Shown in pieces: positions 22,140 through 34,189 of a stretch of DNA of 64,000 nt. The stretch is from Oryzias latipes (Eukaryota > Chordata > Actinopteri > Beloniformes > Adrianichthyidae): NCBI RefSeq assembly GCF_002234675.1, contig NC_019867.2:4110001-4174000 (forward strand), in the 5' to 3' direction. Positions within the stretch are counted from its first letter, which is position 1; each line of letters starts with the position of its first letter. The notes under the pieces were generated by a model. The model was not told where the DNA came from, searched no databases, and saw nothing but the letters and a program-made list of their open reading frames with translations. The position numbers and the translations under genes were made by a program.

Positions 22140-23831
22140 AACCCTTTTTTTGGTTTTAGTTTCATATTTCCAGTTTCACTGCTTTATGCTGCTTCCAGTG
22201 GCAGCATAATGCGGTATTGGAAAGCTGGTTATCAGAAGGAGACTCCATCTTCTTATTTGCTGCATGTTTTTCTTTGAAGAAATAAATACACAGTAGGTCA
22301 GTTTGTGCCACAACCCAAAAGTACCTTGAAGTCACAAACTGATCACAATTCACACACACCTCACTGAAATCACATTTGGCCCCCATGACAATATATAGAG
22401 CGTACTGAAAGTCAAAAAGTACATGTTAATATATAGAATACATTTTTGAATGTTACCTATACATAAAACCATGTATTATCCCGCCCGTCTCTGTTGCTGT
22501 ATCATTGTTTGTCTGCACAATCCTTGTACTTACCCCCCCCTTCTTCAATCTAAATTTAGCTTTGAAGATCAAAAGTATCCTGTAACTCTATGACATAAAT
22601 CCAACCCACATCTGGTTTAAGCTGTCATCTTAGGACATTTAAAAATGATGTGCTTTTTAAAAATTACTTTAAGTGTTTGTTCATAAAAACGTATCTAAAA
22701 AAATAACGTTTGACAAAAATCAAGTAAGCCTCAGTTACCATGGAAACACCAACATCTCCCTGTAAACAGAGAAGTTTACTAAATAGTGGGTTTTCTGTCA
22801 TTATGACTATGAACATAGGTTTGAGTTAAATAATATGAAAGCATTTAATGCTGCAATAAGCAATTTCCATCCACTAATACAAATAGCCACTCGGACAATC
22901 TACTCCAAAATAATGTTCATCTGCAGCTTCTCTCCTCAGAGATTAATGGACAAACACCTTCACATGTTTTCTGTTGCTCAAAGAGCTGCTTCCTATATTC
23001 TCAAATGGAAATGCAATCATAAAATATTAGAACAAAGAGTAAAGGAGACAGTTAAAACATTTTTTTCCTGTTCTAAAAGCAAAAGATGAAGACGTAAAAT
23101 TACAAGATTTTAAAGGATTAGGAATTAAACTGTTGTACTTTTTGTGAAATAAGTATAAAAAACGTGAGAGTATTTATGGATAAAAACCTCTTCAGAGATT
23201 TTTATGGCTTTCATCTAAATTTCCATTCCATTTTATACTAGATTAAACTATTTTTTTTATAAACTGCTCATACTTTATCAGATTTAGCTTTCAATGGTTT
23301 ACAGATGTTGGTGAATTTTCATATTAAAAAACAAACATTTTAAAATCAAACCACTTATGAAGACATAAAATATGTATTTTTTGCTAAGTCACAAGAGTTC
23401 ATGCACAAATCTCCAAAGAAATTCTTTAAATGTGTAGAAGTGATTATAAAAAAGATAAAAAGTTTTTCTTCACATTAGTTATTGTACATATTTGTTTTTG
23501 TGATAGTTTTCTTAATGTTCATTTTATTTAGAAATGTGTTGTTTGATATATAGTTTTTGAAGAGGTAAAAGAAAATGTAAAATAACTGCATGAACTGCTG
23601 TTTAAATAAAGATTTAAGGACTTTGAAACAACCGAAAAAAACTTGACTCCACCTTTGGTGAGAATGAGGAAATGAATTCTGAGGAAACTGAAAGTAAAAT
23701 GACTTTTCTGAACTGAACTCAGACGCCACTAAAGGTCTTTAAATCTCTGCTGGAAAAACAAAGATTTGTGGAATATTTTCATTCTGAACTTCAAGACAGA
23801 AGCTGGTGAGTCTGAAAGACTTTGGTTAGAA

Positions 23832-25248
23832 ATGGCTGAGAGAGCTGCTCTTCTTGAATTCCTGAACTGTCACGTTTGTTCAGAGACTTTCAATGATCCT
23901 GTAACTGAGCTGCAACCACAACTTCTGTTGGAGCTGCCTGCAAAAGTTCTGGGAACAAACTCAGAACAAAAACTGTCCCATCTGTAAAAGAAAACCACTT
24001 GAAGATCATCCTGCTGTGAACTTTGGCCTGAAGGAACTTGCTGACTCGTTTGCTGGAAGACAGAAATCTGAATCATCAGAGACAAAAACAGGAGAGCAGA
24101 AGTTCATGGAGGTCTGCAGGAAACATCCAGGAGAATCCAAACTGTTCTGTAAAGACGAGCAGAGAGCTTTTTGTCCTGTCTGTGAGTTTTTTCAGCACCA
24201 GAGTCACAAAGTGGTTCCTGTAGAAGAAGCAGTCAGAGAGCTGAAGGAGGAGCTGAAATCTGACTTAAAGTCTCTGCAGGACAAGAAGATCAAATATAAA
24301 GAAGTGGAGGAAACATACAATCAGATGATTCAACACTCCAAGAAGCAGCTGCTGTCCACAGAGACACAGATCAGAGCAGAGTTCAACAAGCTCCAGCAGT
24401 TCCTGAAGGAGGAAGAGGAGTCCAGACTGGCAGCTCTGAGGGAGGAAGAGGAGCAGAAGAGGAAGACTGTGATGGGAGAGATGAAGAGGATCCAGGAGCA
24501 GATGTCCTCTCTGTCAGAAAGTATCAGTGCTGTTGAAGCAGAGCTGCAGAAAGACAAGGAGGCGTTCCTCAGCAGTTGGAAAGACACTCAGAGCAGAGCC
24601 AGAGCCCAGAGCTCGCTGTCAGACCCACAGCTGCTCTCAGGAGCTCTGATAGATGTGGCCAAACATGTGGGCAACCTGTCCTTCAGAGTCTGGGAGAAGA
24701 TGAAGGAGAAGGTCCACTTCAGCCCGGTCCTCCTGGACCCAAACACTGCAAGTAGTTGGCTTTATCTGTGTGATGATCTGACCAGTGTGAGATTTGGAGA
24801 AACTTCTTCTCAGCAGCTTCCTAACAATCCAGAGAGAAACACGAACTATGTAAATGTTTTTGGCTCTGAGGGCTTCAGATCAGGGAAACACAGCTGGGAG
24901 GTGGAGGTGGGAGATCATCCTGACTGGCTCATTGGTGTGACTGAAGAGTCTGTTAACAGGAAAGGAGAATGTTCTGCTTCAACAGAAGATGGAATCTGGT
25001 GTTTATTACACCATAATGGAGAATACACAAACGGTGTTGGTCAGACTGTCACTGTGACTAAGAGTCTCCAGAAGATCAGAGTCCAGCTGGACTATGACAG
25101 GGGGGAGGTGTCCTTCTACAACCCTGAAGACATGACTCACATCTACACTTACAAAGACACTTTCACTGAGAAACTTTTACCATATTTCAATGTTGGAAAA
25201 TCTGGAGATGCAAAAACCTCTAAACTCCAAATCTGTCCGACTGATTGA
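23832..25248 (+). pseudogene. TRIM copy 2, frameshift in RING; B-box/coiled-coil/SPRY open
   Basis: The ATG at 23832 matches the start of the other copies. A 2-base deletion near 23905 (GTAACTGAGC against GTAACTCTGAGC) shifts the frame inside the RING, and the shifted frame stops at 23987. The original frame is open from just after the deletion to the stop at 25248. It covers the end of the RING, the B-box, the coiled coil and the whole PRY-SPRY. The first in-frame ATG downstream is 24106, which would give a RING-less protein starting at the B-box. The coiled coil is almost identical to the other copies, while the SPRY carries some 25 replacements. It may be a pseudogene, a RING-less TRIM, or a sequencing error at one site. 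Confidence 0.75.
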
Positions 25249-27499
25249 GATGATTTGACTCTTTTGTCATCAAAAAATAACTGGAACAACTGAAATTCTT
25301 TCATCACACTCTGATCAATCTAATGATCAGATTTTCTTTTAGCAGAAACTCTGTATTTTTGTGTATAAAACCATTAACCCTAAAATATTATTTTAAAAGT
25401 CTGATTTCTTTAAATTTTAAATTTTTTTAAATTTGTTTATATCTTGTGGGTTCCACTCCCAACATTAACATGGATTGCAGAAGGGAAACCTTAAATTAAA
25501 AAATGTTGGTTCCATTTCTGTTTTCTTTGTTCTTTAGTGTCTCAAATATTTTGTATCTCAATTTGATTTTCACTGCAGCATCTCTAAAATGTTCAAAGAC
25601 AAGTTTCTGCTGTTTCTGTTCAAGTAAATGTGAATCAGCTGTTAAATCTCCTTCATGAGTCAGAAATCAGGAGCGTTTCAGACAAAAACTGTGCAGTTAA
25701 TGTTTTTCTCAGGTTCAGGAAGAAGAAACAGAGCAGAAGAAGCTTCTTCATTTTGGAAGAATCAAATAGATTCAAGTTTCTAGATTTATTTCATTTCTGT
25801 CAGAATTAAAAAGGCTAAAAAATGTTTTTATTGTCTTTACATCAAAGTATAATGCTACATCGATTTAAACTGTAAAGAAGTTTTAATGGTATATTCTTTA
25901 AGCAGTTTTACTCTTTAGGTCTTTTTTTAATTGAACTGTTGAATTTTTGAATTTTCACATCTTCATGATCAAAATATGAAAAGATTTTATAAAAGGACAG
26001 CAATGATATTAGTTCAATTTACTCAATTAAATCAAATTAAAGATGAACACACATTTGACCTGAATTTGTTCATTTTTGTTTTATAAATACAATCAGGAAA
26101 TTTTTTTTTATTTTGAAAATCCTCTTCATCCACTTTGATGTAGTACATCGTGCATCAACAGCAACCATGTAGCATTTTGTAGTTTTCAAAATCAATTTCA
26201 ACATAAAAGCTTTTGCATGGTAAACAGCCATGAAAAACAGAAATAAACAGAAATAAATCAATTCCGTTAGTATGTTAGAAAATGTAATATTATAAATTTA
26301 TTCTAAAATGTCCAAATGTCTTTCAGCAGTTCTACATGATCTTTCTTGATTTGAAAACATTTTATTAAAATATGGATGAGATTCTTGTGGTTGTATTACT
26401 GGAACAGGAGAACCTGTAAATAATAAAGAAAAAAAATGTTCAGTCAGTCTTATTTTTTAATTGATCCTCATTTTAATTTCCTTTAGCCAGAGGGCAACAG
26501 TGGAGGACCAGAGCCGCATGTCACACAAATGTATAATTTACACTTTTTGATCATCTATCTGTCAAAATCTGCATCCAAACAGTGAGTGAAACAGTAAATG
26601 TTCTACATCTAAGAGCTAAAAACCACTTCAGTTGGTGTGTTGAAGGTTTGTTGGTGACGTTTGGCTTCTTTTCTTTCAGCATGATCCATTTCAAGTTTTG
26701 GCTGTAAAGACAGACTTTCATTGACTCTAAGATCTTCTGATGCACAGAACAGCTTGTGATTGACTCAGTCCACATCATTACACTTCCACCACTGTGTTTT
26801 ACTGATAGAAATTCAAACATTAACAGGCCAGCACAAGCTTCTTGTTGAGAATCTTATCCCGTAAGCTGTTCAAACTTTCCTGTATCCGCATGTGATATAT
26901 TTTGTCCAGCAGAATTTTACAATTTTAAATCCTCTGCCACTTTATGGTTTGTGTTGTTCTAGTGTTTGGCTTGACATCAATATCTGGTATGCAAACAGTT
27001 CACAATTCTAAAGGAGAATTATCAGTAAAATATAAAAGAAAATAAGAAAGAGTTCAGCTTATTAAATAAAATCCTAAAATTAAAAAAATTAACATTAACT
27101 TTACCTGGATTTATAAATTTTTAAAAAATACAATCAGGATCTTTAAATTAGAAATCTCCATTGCCTTGAATGCAGTACATCAAGCTACCACCAGAGGGCA
27201 GGAGACAGCAATCACTGTGGCTGTGAGCCACTAGGCTGCAAGACTGCAGTTATGGATCTTTTTTGATTTTTTCATAATATCCGTCATCATTAGATTTTTT
27301 GGATGTTTAAGAGAGCTGAAAATAATTAATTCAATTTTTAAACAATTTTGGGAAAACAAGGCAGAAAAAAATGGTATAACTTCCCACAATGCAGATGGTA
27401 ATGTTATCACCATCTAAAAGAAATTTCCCTAAACATTTATAAATATTACCAACATTTATATTCTGTCAATAATGTTTCTCTTTTATATTATAAAAGCCT
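25249..27499. other. 3' flank of TRIM copy 2
   Basis: Matches the noncoding flank of block 1 (4061-4865 joined to about 7548-9110) with the transposon absent. No coding sequence is supported. Confidence 0.5.
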
Positions 27500-28350
27500 T
27501 TACCCCTCAAATAAACTTAGATTTCAGACGACAGTGTGATAAAGGCATGAATATTTTAGAACTTGATCATATTGTCCAGTAAATAGACTAAAGGGAAATC
27601 TCCTGGTCAAGATGGTCTGACTTCAAACTTCTGCAGGTTTTTCTGGAAAGTTCTTAGAGAGTTTCTATTTGAAGCTTTAAAGAAATGTTTGCTGAATAAA
27701 ACACTTTTAACAACAATGAATCAAAGAATAATTATGCTAATACTAAAACCAAACAAAGACAAATCTCTTATTGACAACTAGACCAATAACGAGACCAAAA
27801 ATTTCATTAAATGTTGATTACAAATGATTCACTCATGTTTTAGCCAACAGACTGAAAAATTGGTTCAACAATTTTATTTCTGAAACTCAATCTGATTTTC
27901 TTTCAAACAAGTTTATCCACAACATTTGATTAGTCTGAGAGTTATTCATGGAAGATTAATTGAAGACGATGGAGATTTGTTTCAAAGTATTTGATTCTCA
28001 GGAACATTGGTTTATCTGGACATCATTCCAACATTTTGGATTTAGAAAATAGTTTATATTTCAATGTTTTACAAAGACATAACGCAGTTCTGCTTCCTAC
28101 AGGAACTACAAGCAGGTTTCCTGTGAAAAGAAGAATTAGACATGATGATCCAGTTAGTCCACTTCTATTGATTTAAACAATATCAATATGTTGCGGCCGA
28201 TGATCTATTTGATTCCTTGATGTTATGTTTTGAAATTTAATGTTATGTTCAATATAGTTTGGGGGGAAAAAAGAAACAATATTAATACAAGGAAATTCAC
28301 TTAAAAGAATTCAACTGGCTGATGACACTGCATGAATGTTAAAAAATACA
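27500..28350 (+). mobile_element. L1-type LINE reverse transcriptase fragment, longer copy
   Basis: The same RT piece as at 9110 but extending further right. After frameshifts one can read IPKPNKDKS, RPIT, NVDYK, a QSDF segment and a later segment ending SPLLL. It shows how the L1 fragment continued before the ERAP junctions at 9574 and 50935 replaced it. Confidence 0.65.
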
Positions 28351-28394
28351 AATTAAATTCCAAATAAAAATTCAGTCTCTGTTCTCCCAACCTC

Positions 28395-28935
28395 AAATGT
28401 TAAAAGTGAAACATGCTTGTACATCTGCACACAAACACGTCAGCCATCCGGACCAGCACCAGAAGAACCACAACAAGGGCCCCAAGCCCGAAAAAGGAAA
28501 GAAGGGAAGAAGAGAGGGATGTTAGAGAAAGGGGGGGGGGTGATAGTGAGAGGGGGGGGGGGGGTAAGACCATGAAGCAGCATAGAGTAGACAGGTTTAC
28601 TGGTTGTTAATCATTACGGTAAGGTTAAAATGTAGTACAAAAAGGGCGGGGCCTGTCCACACACACACTGAAATGTTATCAACATACCTGCTAGCTGCAA
28701 AGATGTCCACATGTCAACATGTACACAAAACAGATAGTGTTCACGCACGCATACCTGTGCCTTTAAACCAACTAGTGTGAAATCTTTCATCCATTCAATC
28801 ATGCAAACTGTTAGTGCAAAGGTCAGCTAATACCTGTGCTCAGGTGAGTGTTTATGTTCTTCTAAAATGGATGGTGGAATGTGAAAAGAAGGAGGAGGAG
28901 CGCCCAGCCACCCCCACACCCAGACCAATTAAATG
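28395..28935 (-). repeat. Dispersed repeat, inverted relative of 34470-35100
   Basis: The reverse complement of this stretch matches about 34470-35100: the parts around CACCTGAGCACAGGT, GGCACAGGTATGCGTG, GTACATGTTGACATGTGGACA and GGACAGGCCCCGCC appear in both, in opposite orientation. It contains two long G runs (about 28530-28565). No TIRs or coding frame found; the family is not recognised. Confidence 0.6.
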
Positions 28936-29240
28936 TTTAATAGCTGTTTGCCAGCTCTAGCTCCTGATCTTTGAAAATGCCCTCCCCCTTTCTGTGAGGG
29001 CTGACAGAGCCCTCAATAATGTTAAATCACTTAAAAAACATAGATTTTTACTCAGGCTCCAATGATGAGATTTAGTGGGCCAGCTATTGTTTTATAGTTT
29101 TTATAGTTTTATTGTTTTTGTTTATTCTATTGCATTTTATGGATTTATTTTTATTTTTATAAATGGTTAAGTTCTTGTACAGCAATTTGGTTGTTCCTGC
29201 TTTTTATAGGTCCTAAATAAATAAACTGACTAATCAAAAT
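28936..29240. other. Spacer between repeats
   Basis: AT-rich, with a short LINE-like tail (GTCCTAAATAAATAAACTGAC near 29210). No gene seen. Confidence 0.4.
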
Positions 29241-29244
29241 CCAT

Positions 29245-30790
29245 CAAACACACATGAATGTTAGGCATCAGTAGTGGTTTTAGGCTCGGGCAATGTGTGC
29301 CCAGGGTGCAAATTTCAACGGGGTGCGGCATCCCCATGCTTGAAGAAAAGAAAAATAACTATCGGTTTTCTATTAATCTATTATTTCGCAGACTTTGGAA
29401 CGGCCTAAAACCAGCGAATTGGCGTCCCTGCATTGCGCGCGCCCCTGTCTGAGAGAAGGAAAAGGGGAGGGGTAGTGGGCGCAGGCAGCGAGGAGCGCAG
29501 CTGCCATTATGCAACACCTGGATCATTGCATGCGGTTGACACAATACAGATTTCTGTATCACACTTGGGGGTCCTGCAATGGGGTCAGACGGCGCTTTCT
29601 CAGGGGCTCATCTCGTGGAGCTGATGTGAGATCTGCTGTTTTGGCATAAACGTCTTGGAAAACCCCCTCTGACCTCTTCTCTTTGACAAATGCAAGATAG
29701 ATTTAATTCTGTTCTTGCAGTAAAGAACATCCATCGCCCTCTGGTGGACAATATCAAAGACCACGTCAGTCTTTGGCCGCCTTTACACTGCAGGTCTTGA
29801 TGCTCATATCCGATTTTCTGACTATATCCGATTTTTTTGACGACCCGCTTACATCATCTTTTAAAAGTGATCCGTATCTGATTTTTGCATTTACACTATA
29901 CAATGCTAAAACAAAGAAATAAACGGCTTCTAGCCTGTTCCATAGCAACGGTGTCCCGCTTCATTAGTTACCGTTTGCGTCCCGACCGGGACCGGACGGG
30001 ACCGGGACCGGACGGGACCGGGACGGGACATAACAGCGGTTTCCAACTACGGTCTGAAGCCTGAGGCTGAAAGGTAAACACACTGACAGCAAAATCAGCG
30101 CACAAAAAACACCTTAATAAGTCATGTGATCTGAGTTGGTGGTGTCCTGAATTGACGTCACTGAGGTACGACTCGCATTTACTGGGGAATATCCGATTTG
30201 TCTGCTTACATAGCACACGCAAATGCACGTATCCGATTCGTTTCCAATTTATTTCCACATATGAGAGAGGCCTGTATCCGATCTGAGAAAAACGGAATCC
30301 ATGCGCTTTTGTCCTGCTTACACGTTCACCAATCATATCCGATCTGTGCCACGTGAGAGGAAAAAATCGTAATTGGGTCACTTGAACCATGCAGTGTAAA
30401 GGCGCCTTAGAGAAGATTTGTTCATATTTGTACAACATGAACACAAACTCTAAATCCTCCAGTTTCCTCACAAAGCCGTTGGCGCAATCCAGTGTATCAT
30501 CATCCATTGTGTGCAATGATGTTCTCAAATGTCTGCAGGAGGCCATCATAATTGTTTGCCATAGTGCTCACTATCCGTGATGTGAAATTCCATCGAGTAG
30601 GAGCGTTGCTGAGCAACCTTGAACTGCCTGCAGACTCCAGAAAAGATGTCCTCTTTGTGGATTTTGAAAAAAATGTGGCAAATTTAGAGAGTGATGCAAA
30701 CAAAAATTCTGCATTCAGGCAAGCATTTCGCCCCCTGTGACAGCACCAGATTCAGTCGGTAGGCATAGCAATGCACAAACATTGCACTGG
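29245..30790 (-). pseudogene. hAT-type (ZMYM1-like) transposase remnant, split by a MITE
   Basis: On the minus strand from 30790: AMFVHCYAYRLNLVLSQGAK, then NAPTRWNFTSRI, DDDTLDCANGFV and EFVFMLYKYEQIFSK. After the MITE at 29773-30410 the peptide resumes KTDVVFDIVHQRAMDVLYC. These are characteristic of hAT-derived ZMYM1-like transposases. Stops and frameshifts are present. Its N-terminal part is replaced at about 30790 by a LINE. The end near 29265 (CAGTAGTGGTTTTAGGC) resembles the terminal repeat of such elements. Confidence 0.75.
29773..30410. mobile_element. Nonautonomous TIR transposon (MITE) inside the hAT gene
   Basis: Inverted ends share GCCTTTACACTGCA: left at about 29775-29790, right at about 30393-30408. 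The interior repeats ATATCCGAT many times in both orientations and has no transposase. Flanking triplets are TTT on the left and TTA on the right, which would fit the 3-base TWA target of PIF/Harbinger elements; that assignment is tentative. The hAT reading frame rejoins on both sides, so the insertion point is exact. Confidence 0.7.
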
Positions 30791-32515
30791 GGGCTAGTGC
30801 TTTCTCTTCACCACGACGGACCGATAGAGCGGCCGCATAACTACGGACGCCGCTCCGATCCACCTGTCAATCACACGCTCCGATCTTCCCTCACTCGTGA
30901 ACAAGACCCCAAGGTATTTAAACTCCTCCACCTGGGGCAAGGACGCCCCACCCACCGAGAGATGGCAAACTACCTTTCTCCGGTCAAGGACCATGGCCTC
31001 AGATTTAGCGGTGCTGACCCTCATCCCAGCCGCTTCACACTCGGCCGCAAACCGCCCCAATGCACGCTGGAGGTCCCGGTTCGATGAAGCCAACAGGACA
31101 ACATTGTCTGCAAAAAGCAGAGAGGAAATCCTGTGGTCCCCAAACCAGATCCCTTCCGGCCCCTGGCTGCGCCTAGAAATTCTGTCCATAAAAACTGTGA
31201 ACAGAACCGGTGATAAAGGGCAGCCCTGCCGGAGTCCAACGTGGACAGGGAACAGGTCTGACTTACTGCCGGCTATGCGAACCAAGCTCCTACTCCGGTC
31301 ATACAGAGACCGGACAGCCCTCAGTAAGGCTCCCCGGACCCCATACTCCCAGAGCACCCCCCACAGGATGCCACGGGGGGACGCGGTCGAACGCCTTCTC
31401 CAAATCCACAAAACACATATGGACTGGATGAGCAAACTCCCACAATCCCTCCAGCACCCTAGATAGGGTGTAGAGCTGGTCCACTGTTCCACGACCAGGA
31501 CGGAAACCGCACTGTGGTTCCTGAATCCGAGGTTCGACTATCGGACGGACTCTCCTCTCCAGTACCCTGGCATAGACTTTCCCAGGGAGGCTGAGGAGTG
31601 TAATTCCCCTATGGTTGGAACACACCTCCGGTCCCCCTTCTTAAAGAGGGGAACCACCACCCCTGTCTGCCAGTCCAGTGGTATGGTTCCCGACCGACAC
31701 GCGATGCTGCAGAGACGTGTCAGGCAAGACACTCCCACAGCATCCAGAGACTTGAGGTGCTCAGGGCGGACTTCATCCACCCCCGGGGCCTTGCCACCGA
31801 GGAGCTCGTTGACTACCTCAGTGACTTCAGCCCGGGTAATAGACAGCCCCACCCCAAAGTCCTCACTCTCCGCTTCTTCAAAAGAAGGCGTGTCAATGGG
31901 ATTGAGGAGATCCTCGAAGTACTCCTTCCACCGCCCGACAATGTCCCCAGTCGAAGTCAACAGCTCCCCACCTGCACTGAAAACGGTGCCTGGGGAGAAC
32001 TGCTTTCCCCTCCTGAGTCGCCGGATGGTTTGCCAGAATTTCTTCGAGGCCAACCGATAGTCCTTCTCCATGGCCTCCTCCCAGGACCGAGTTTTCGCCT
32101 CCGCAACAGTCCGGGCCGCAGCTCGCTTAGACTGCCGGTACCTGTCAGCTGCCTCTGGAGTCTCGCAGGCCAGCCAGGCCTGGTAGGACTCCTTCTTCAG
32201 ATTGACGGCATCCCTTACTTCCGGTGTCCACCACCGGGTTCGGGGGTTACCGCCGCGACAGGCACCAGAGACCTTGCGACCACAGCTCCGAGCATGGTCC
32301 ACTCGGACTTAATGTCCCCAACCTCCCTCGGTACCTGTTTGAAGTTCTCCCGGATGTGGGAGTTAAAGACTTCCCTGACGGAGGGCTCAGCCAGACGTTC
32401 CCAGCAGACCCTCACAGTACGTTTGGGTCTTCCAAGTCTTTCCGGCCTCCTTCCCCGCCAGCGAATCCAACTCACCACCAGGTAGTGATCGGTGGACAGC
32501 TCCGCCCCTCTCTTC
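30791..32515 (-). mobile_element. APE-type LINE (RTE/Rex3-like), truncated at both ends
   Basis: On the minus strand from about 32515: the end of an endonuclease domain (ELSTDHYLVVSW), a linker, then RT (APGVDEVRPEHL, NHRGITLLS, CGFRPGRGT, FVDLEKAFDRVP, GLRQGCPLSP). The catalytic FADD motif reads FADN, a lost Asp. Frameshifts lie near 31610-31640 and 31370-31500. The sequence stops after the SEAMVL and FKYLGVLFTSEG segments, in the middle of the C-terminal region. The clade is by resemblance. Its left end lies inside the hAT remnant and its right end inside ERAP copy B intron. Confidence 0.82.
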
Positions 32516-33156
32516 ACTCTTTTTGAGCATGAGTGTACTTCTTCACTGATAACATTCACAAGGCTATCTAAAAATAAAGAAATACAAAAACTCTTCTCAG
32601 TTTGTTTATTCTACTTTTTTACTCACATCCTGTGCTTTTCGCCTTCAGATCTGCAGCTCAGATGATTTGGACGAAGGGCGAATGAAGCACAAAGAGTTTT
32701 GCTCCAAATGAAAAGACGAGTCTGGAACCTCTGTGAGTTTTCCTGCTTTTAACAAGAATATCAGACGGAAAAAAAAAAATCTGTCCTCATGTGGCTTCGT
32801 TGATTAGCAATGTTAACTATTTTTTAGTCTTCACCGTATTCATTAATTCTGATTTAAAGTTACAATGTGAAGCTTCTCAGCGAGTGTGATACATTTTGAG
32901 CTTGAGGGATGTGGACTGATTGGCAGAAGTGGTACTCGGGTGATGAGCTGGATGTTAGGGCCATCATGGACACCTGGACGCTGCAGGAGGGCTTCCCGCT
33001 GGTCACCGTGGAGGTCAAAGGGCGGGAGGTCAGGCTGAGTCGGGAGCGCTTCTCCAGGACGGACAACCCCTCCCTCACTGAAGGGTAATAAACCCATACG
33101 TCACTCCTCAATACATCCCTATTCCTTTATTCATCTCCTAAAGCCAGAACAACAGC

Positions 33157-33569
33157 AGTGTGATGGCTGCCTACGCTGCAACACCATCAGGACAGTAACC
33201 TCCTGCACCACACCCTACATATATCTGTTCACTTTATTTGTTTGCATATACTTTTAGATTTCTTTTTCAAAAATAACACACATTTGATCATAAAATTTAT
33301 TAACATGTTTCAGTTTACTTTATTATAATTTGCTTTATTAATTTGATGTTATGCTTTGAGTTACCAGTGCTAAAGGGAACCATTGTTGCTGCTGCTGCCA
33401 TCTGCTGCTGGAACCATCAAGTCAGGCCTGACACAACAATGCATGCCAGTCAGCAGAGGCCTTATATTCAGCAGGCAGCTAATTGGACTGAACCATCACC
33501 CAGTGGACAAGGAACTCTTTTTATGTTTCTTTACTTTAGTTTCCATTTTGATGGTCCTTAGTTTCATTC
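33157..33569. other. Inserted sequence in ERAP B intron, unclassified
   Basis: Divergence from copy A starts at about 33157. This stretch and 33935-34190 may be two halves of one element split by the SINE. It has GCTGCTGCTG runs and no coding frame with recognisable content. Confidence 0.35.
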
Positions 33570-33930
33570 ATTGTGGCGACAGTGGCTCAGGTGGATGAGC
33601 GGGTCGTCCAATGATCGAAGGGTTGGCGGTTCGATCCCTGCTCCCACCAGCCAAAATGTCGTTGTGTCCTTGGGCAAGACACTTCACCCTCCTTGCCTCC
33701 AGTGTTGCTCCACTGGTGTGTGAATGTGCATGAATGCTCCCGGTGATGGTCAGAGGGGCCGTAGGCGCGAAATGGCAGCCACGCCTCTGTCAGTCCGCCC
33801 CAGGGCAGCTGTGGCTACAACCGTAGCTACCATCACCAAGTATGAATGAGGAGTGAATGAATAATGGACATAATGTAAGCGCTTTGGGTGTCTTGAAAAG
33901 CGCAGATAAATCCAATCCATTATTATTATT
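33570..33930 (+). mobile_element. tRNA-derived SINE with ATT tail
   Basis: The head has an A-box-like TGGCTCAGGTGG and a clear B box GGTTCGATCCC (about 33629-33640). The body includes CTTGGGCAAGACACTTCACCC, widespread in teleost SINEs, and the end is AAGCGCAGATAAATCCAATCC followed by (ATT)n. The possible duplication ATTGTG flanks both ends. Confidence 0.82.
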
Positions 33931-34189
33931 ATTATTGTGTATGTTAATTTATCGCATCTTGGACATTAGTTTAGTTTGTTCTCTGTATTTTGTCTTAGTC
34001 TTTTTAAGTTCCCCCTTGTGTGTCTAGTTGGTTTGATCAGCCACTATTTATGTTCCCCTGTGTTTGCAATTAGGAAGGTCAGTTCAATTATGTTGGTTTG
34101 TCTGTTCAGTTGTCCTCTGTTACATTTAAAAGCTTGAGTTAGTTTTGTTACTTGTTTTGTTCCTGTCCTATAAATAAAACCCTCTCAAG

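Larger units (their letters stand above)
22140..27990. repeat. Segmental duplication block 2 (diverged TRIM block)
   Basis: Aligns with about 835-9573 of block 1 but has more substitutions and indels. It lacks the IS630-type transposon (empty site near 26100) and the SINE-like insert (empty site near 26320). This shows that blocks 1 and 3 share a more recent ancestor. Past 27990 the L1-like fragment continues instead of switching to ERAP. Confidence 0.8.

Noticed and set aside
28413-28610. A small Arg/Glu/Gly-rich gene
   Set aside because: It is a translation of a purine-rich dispersed repeat with G runs.
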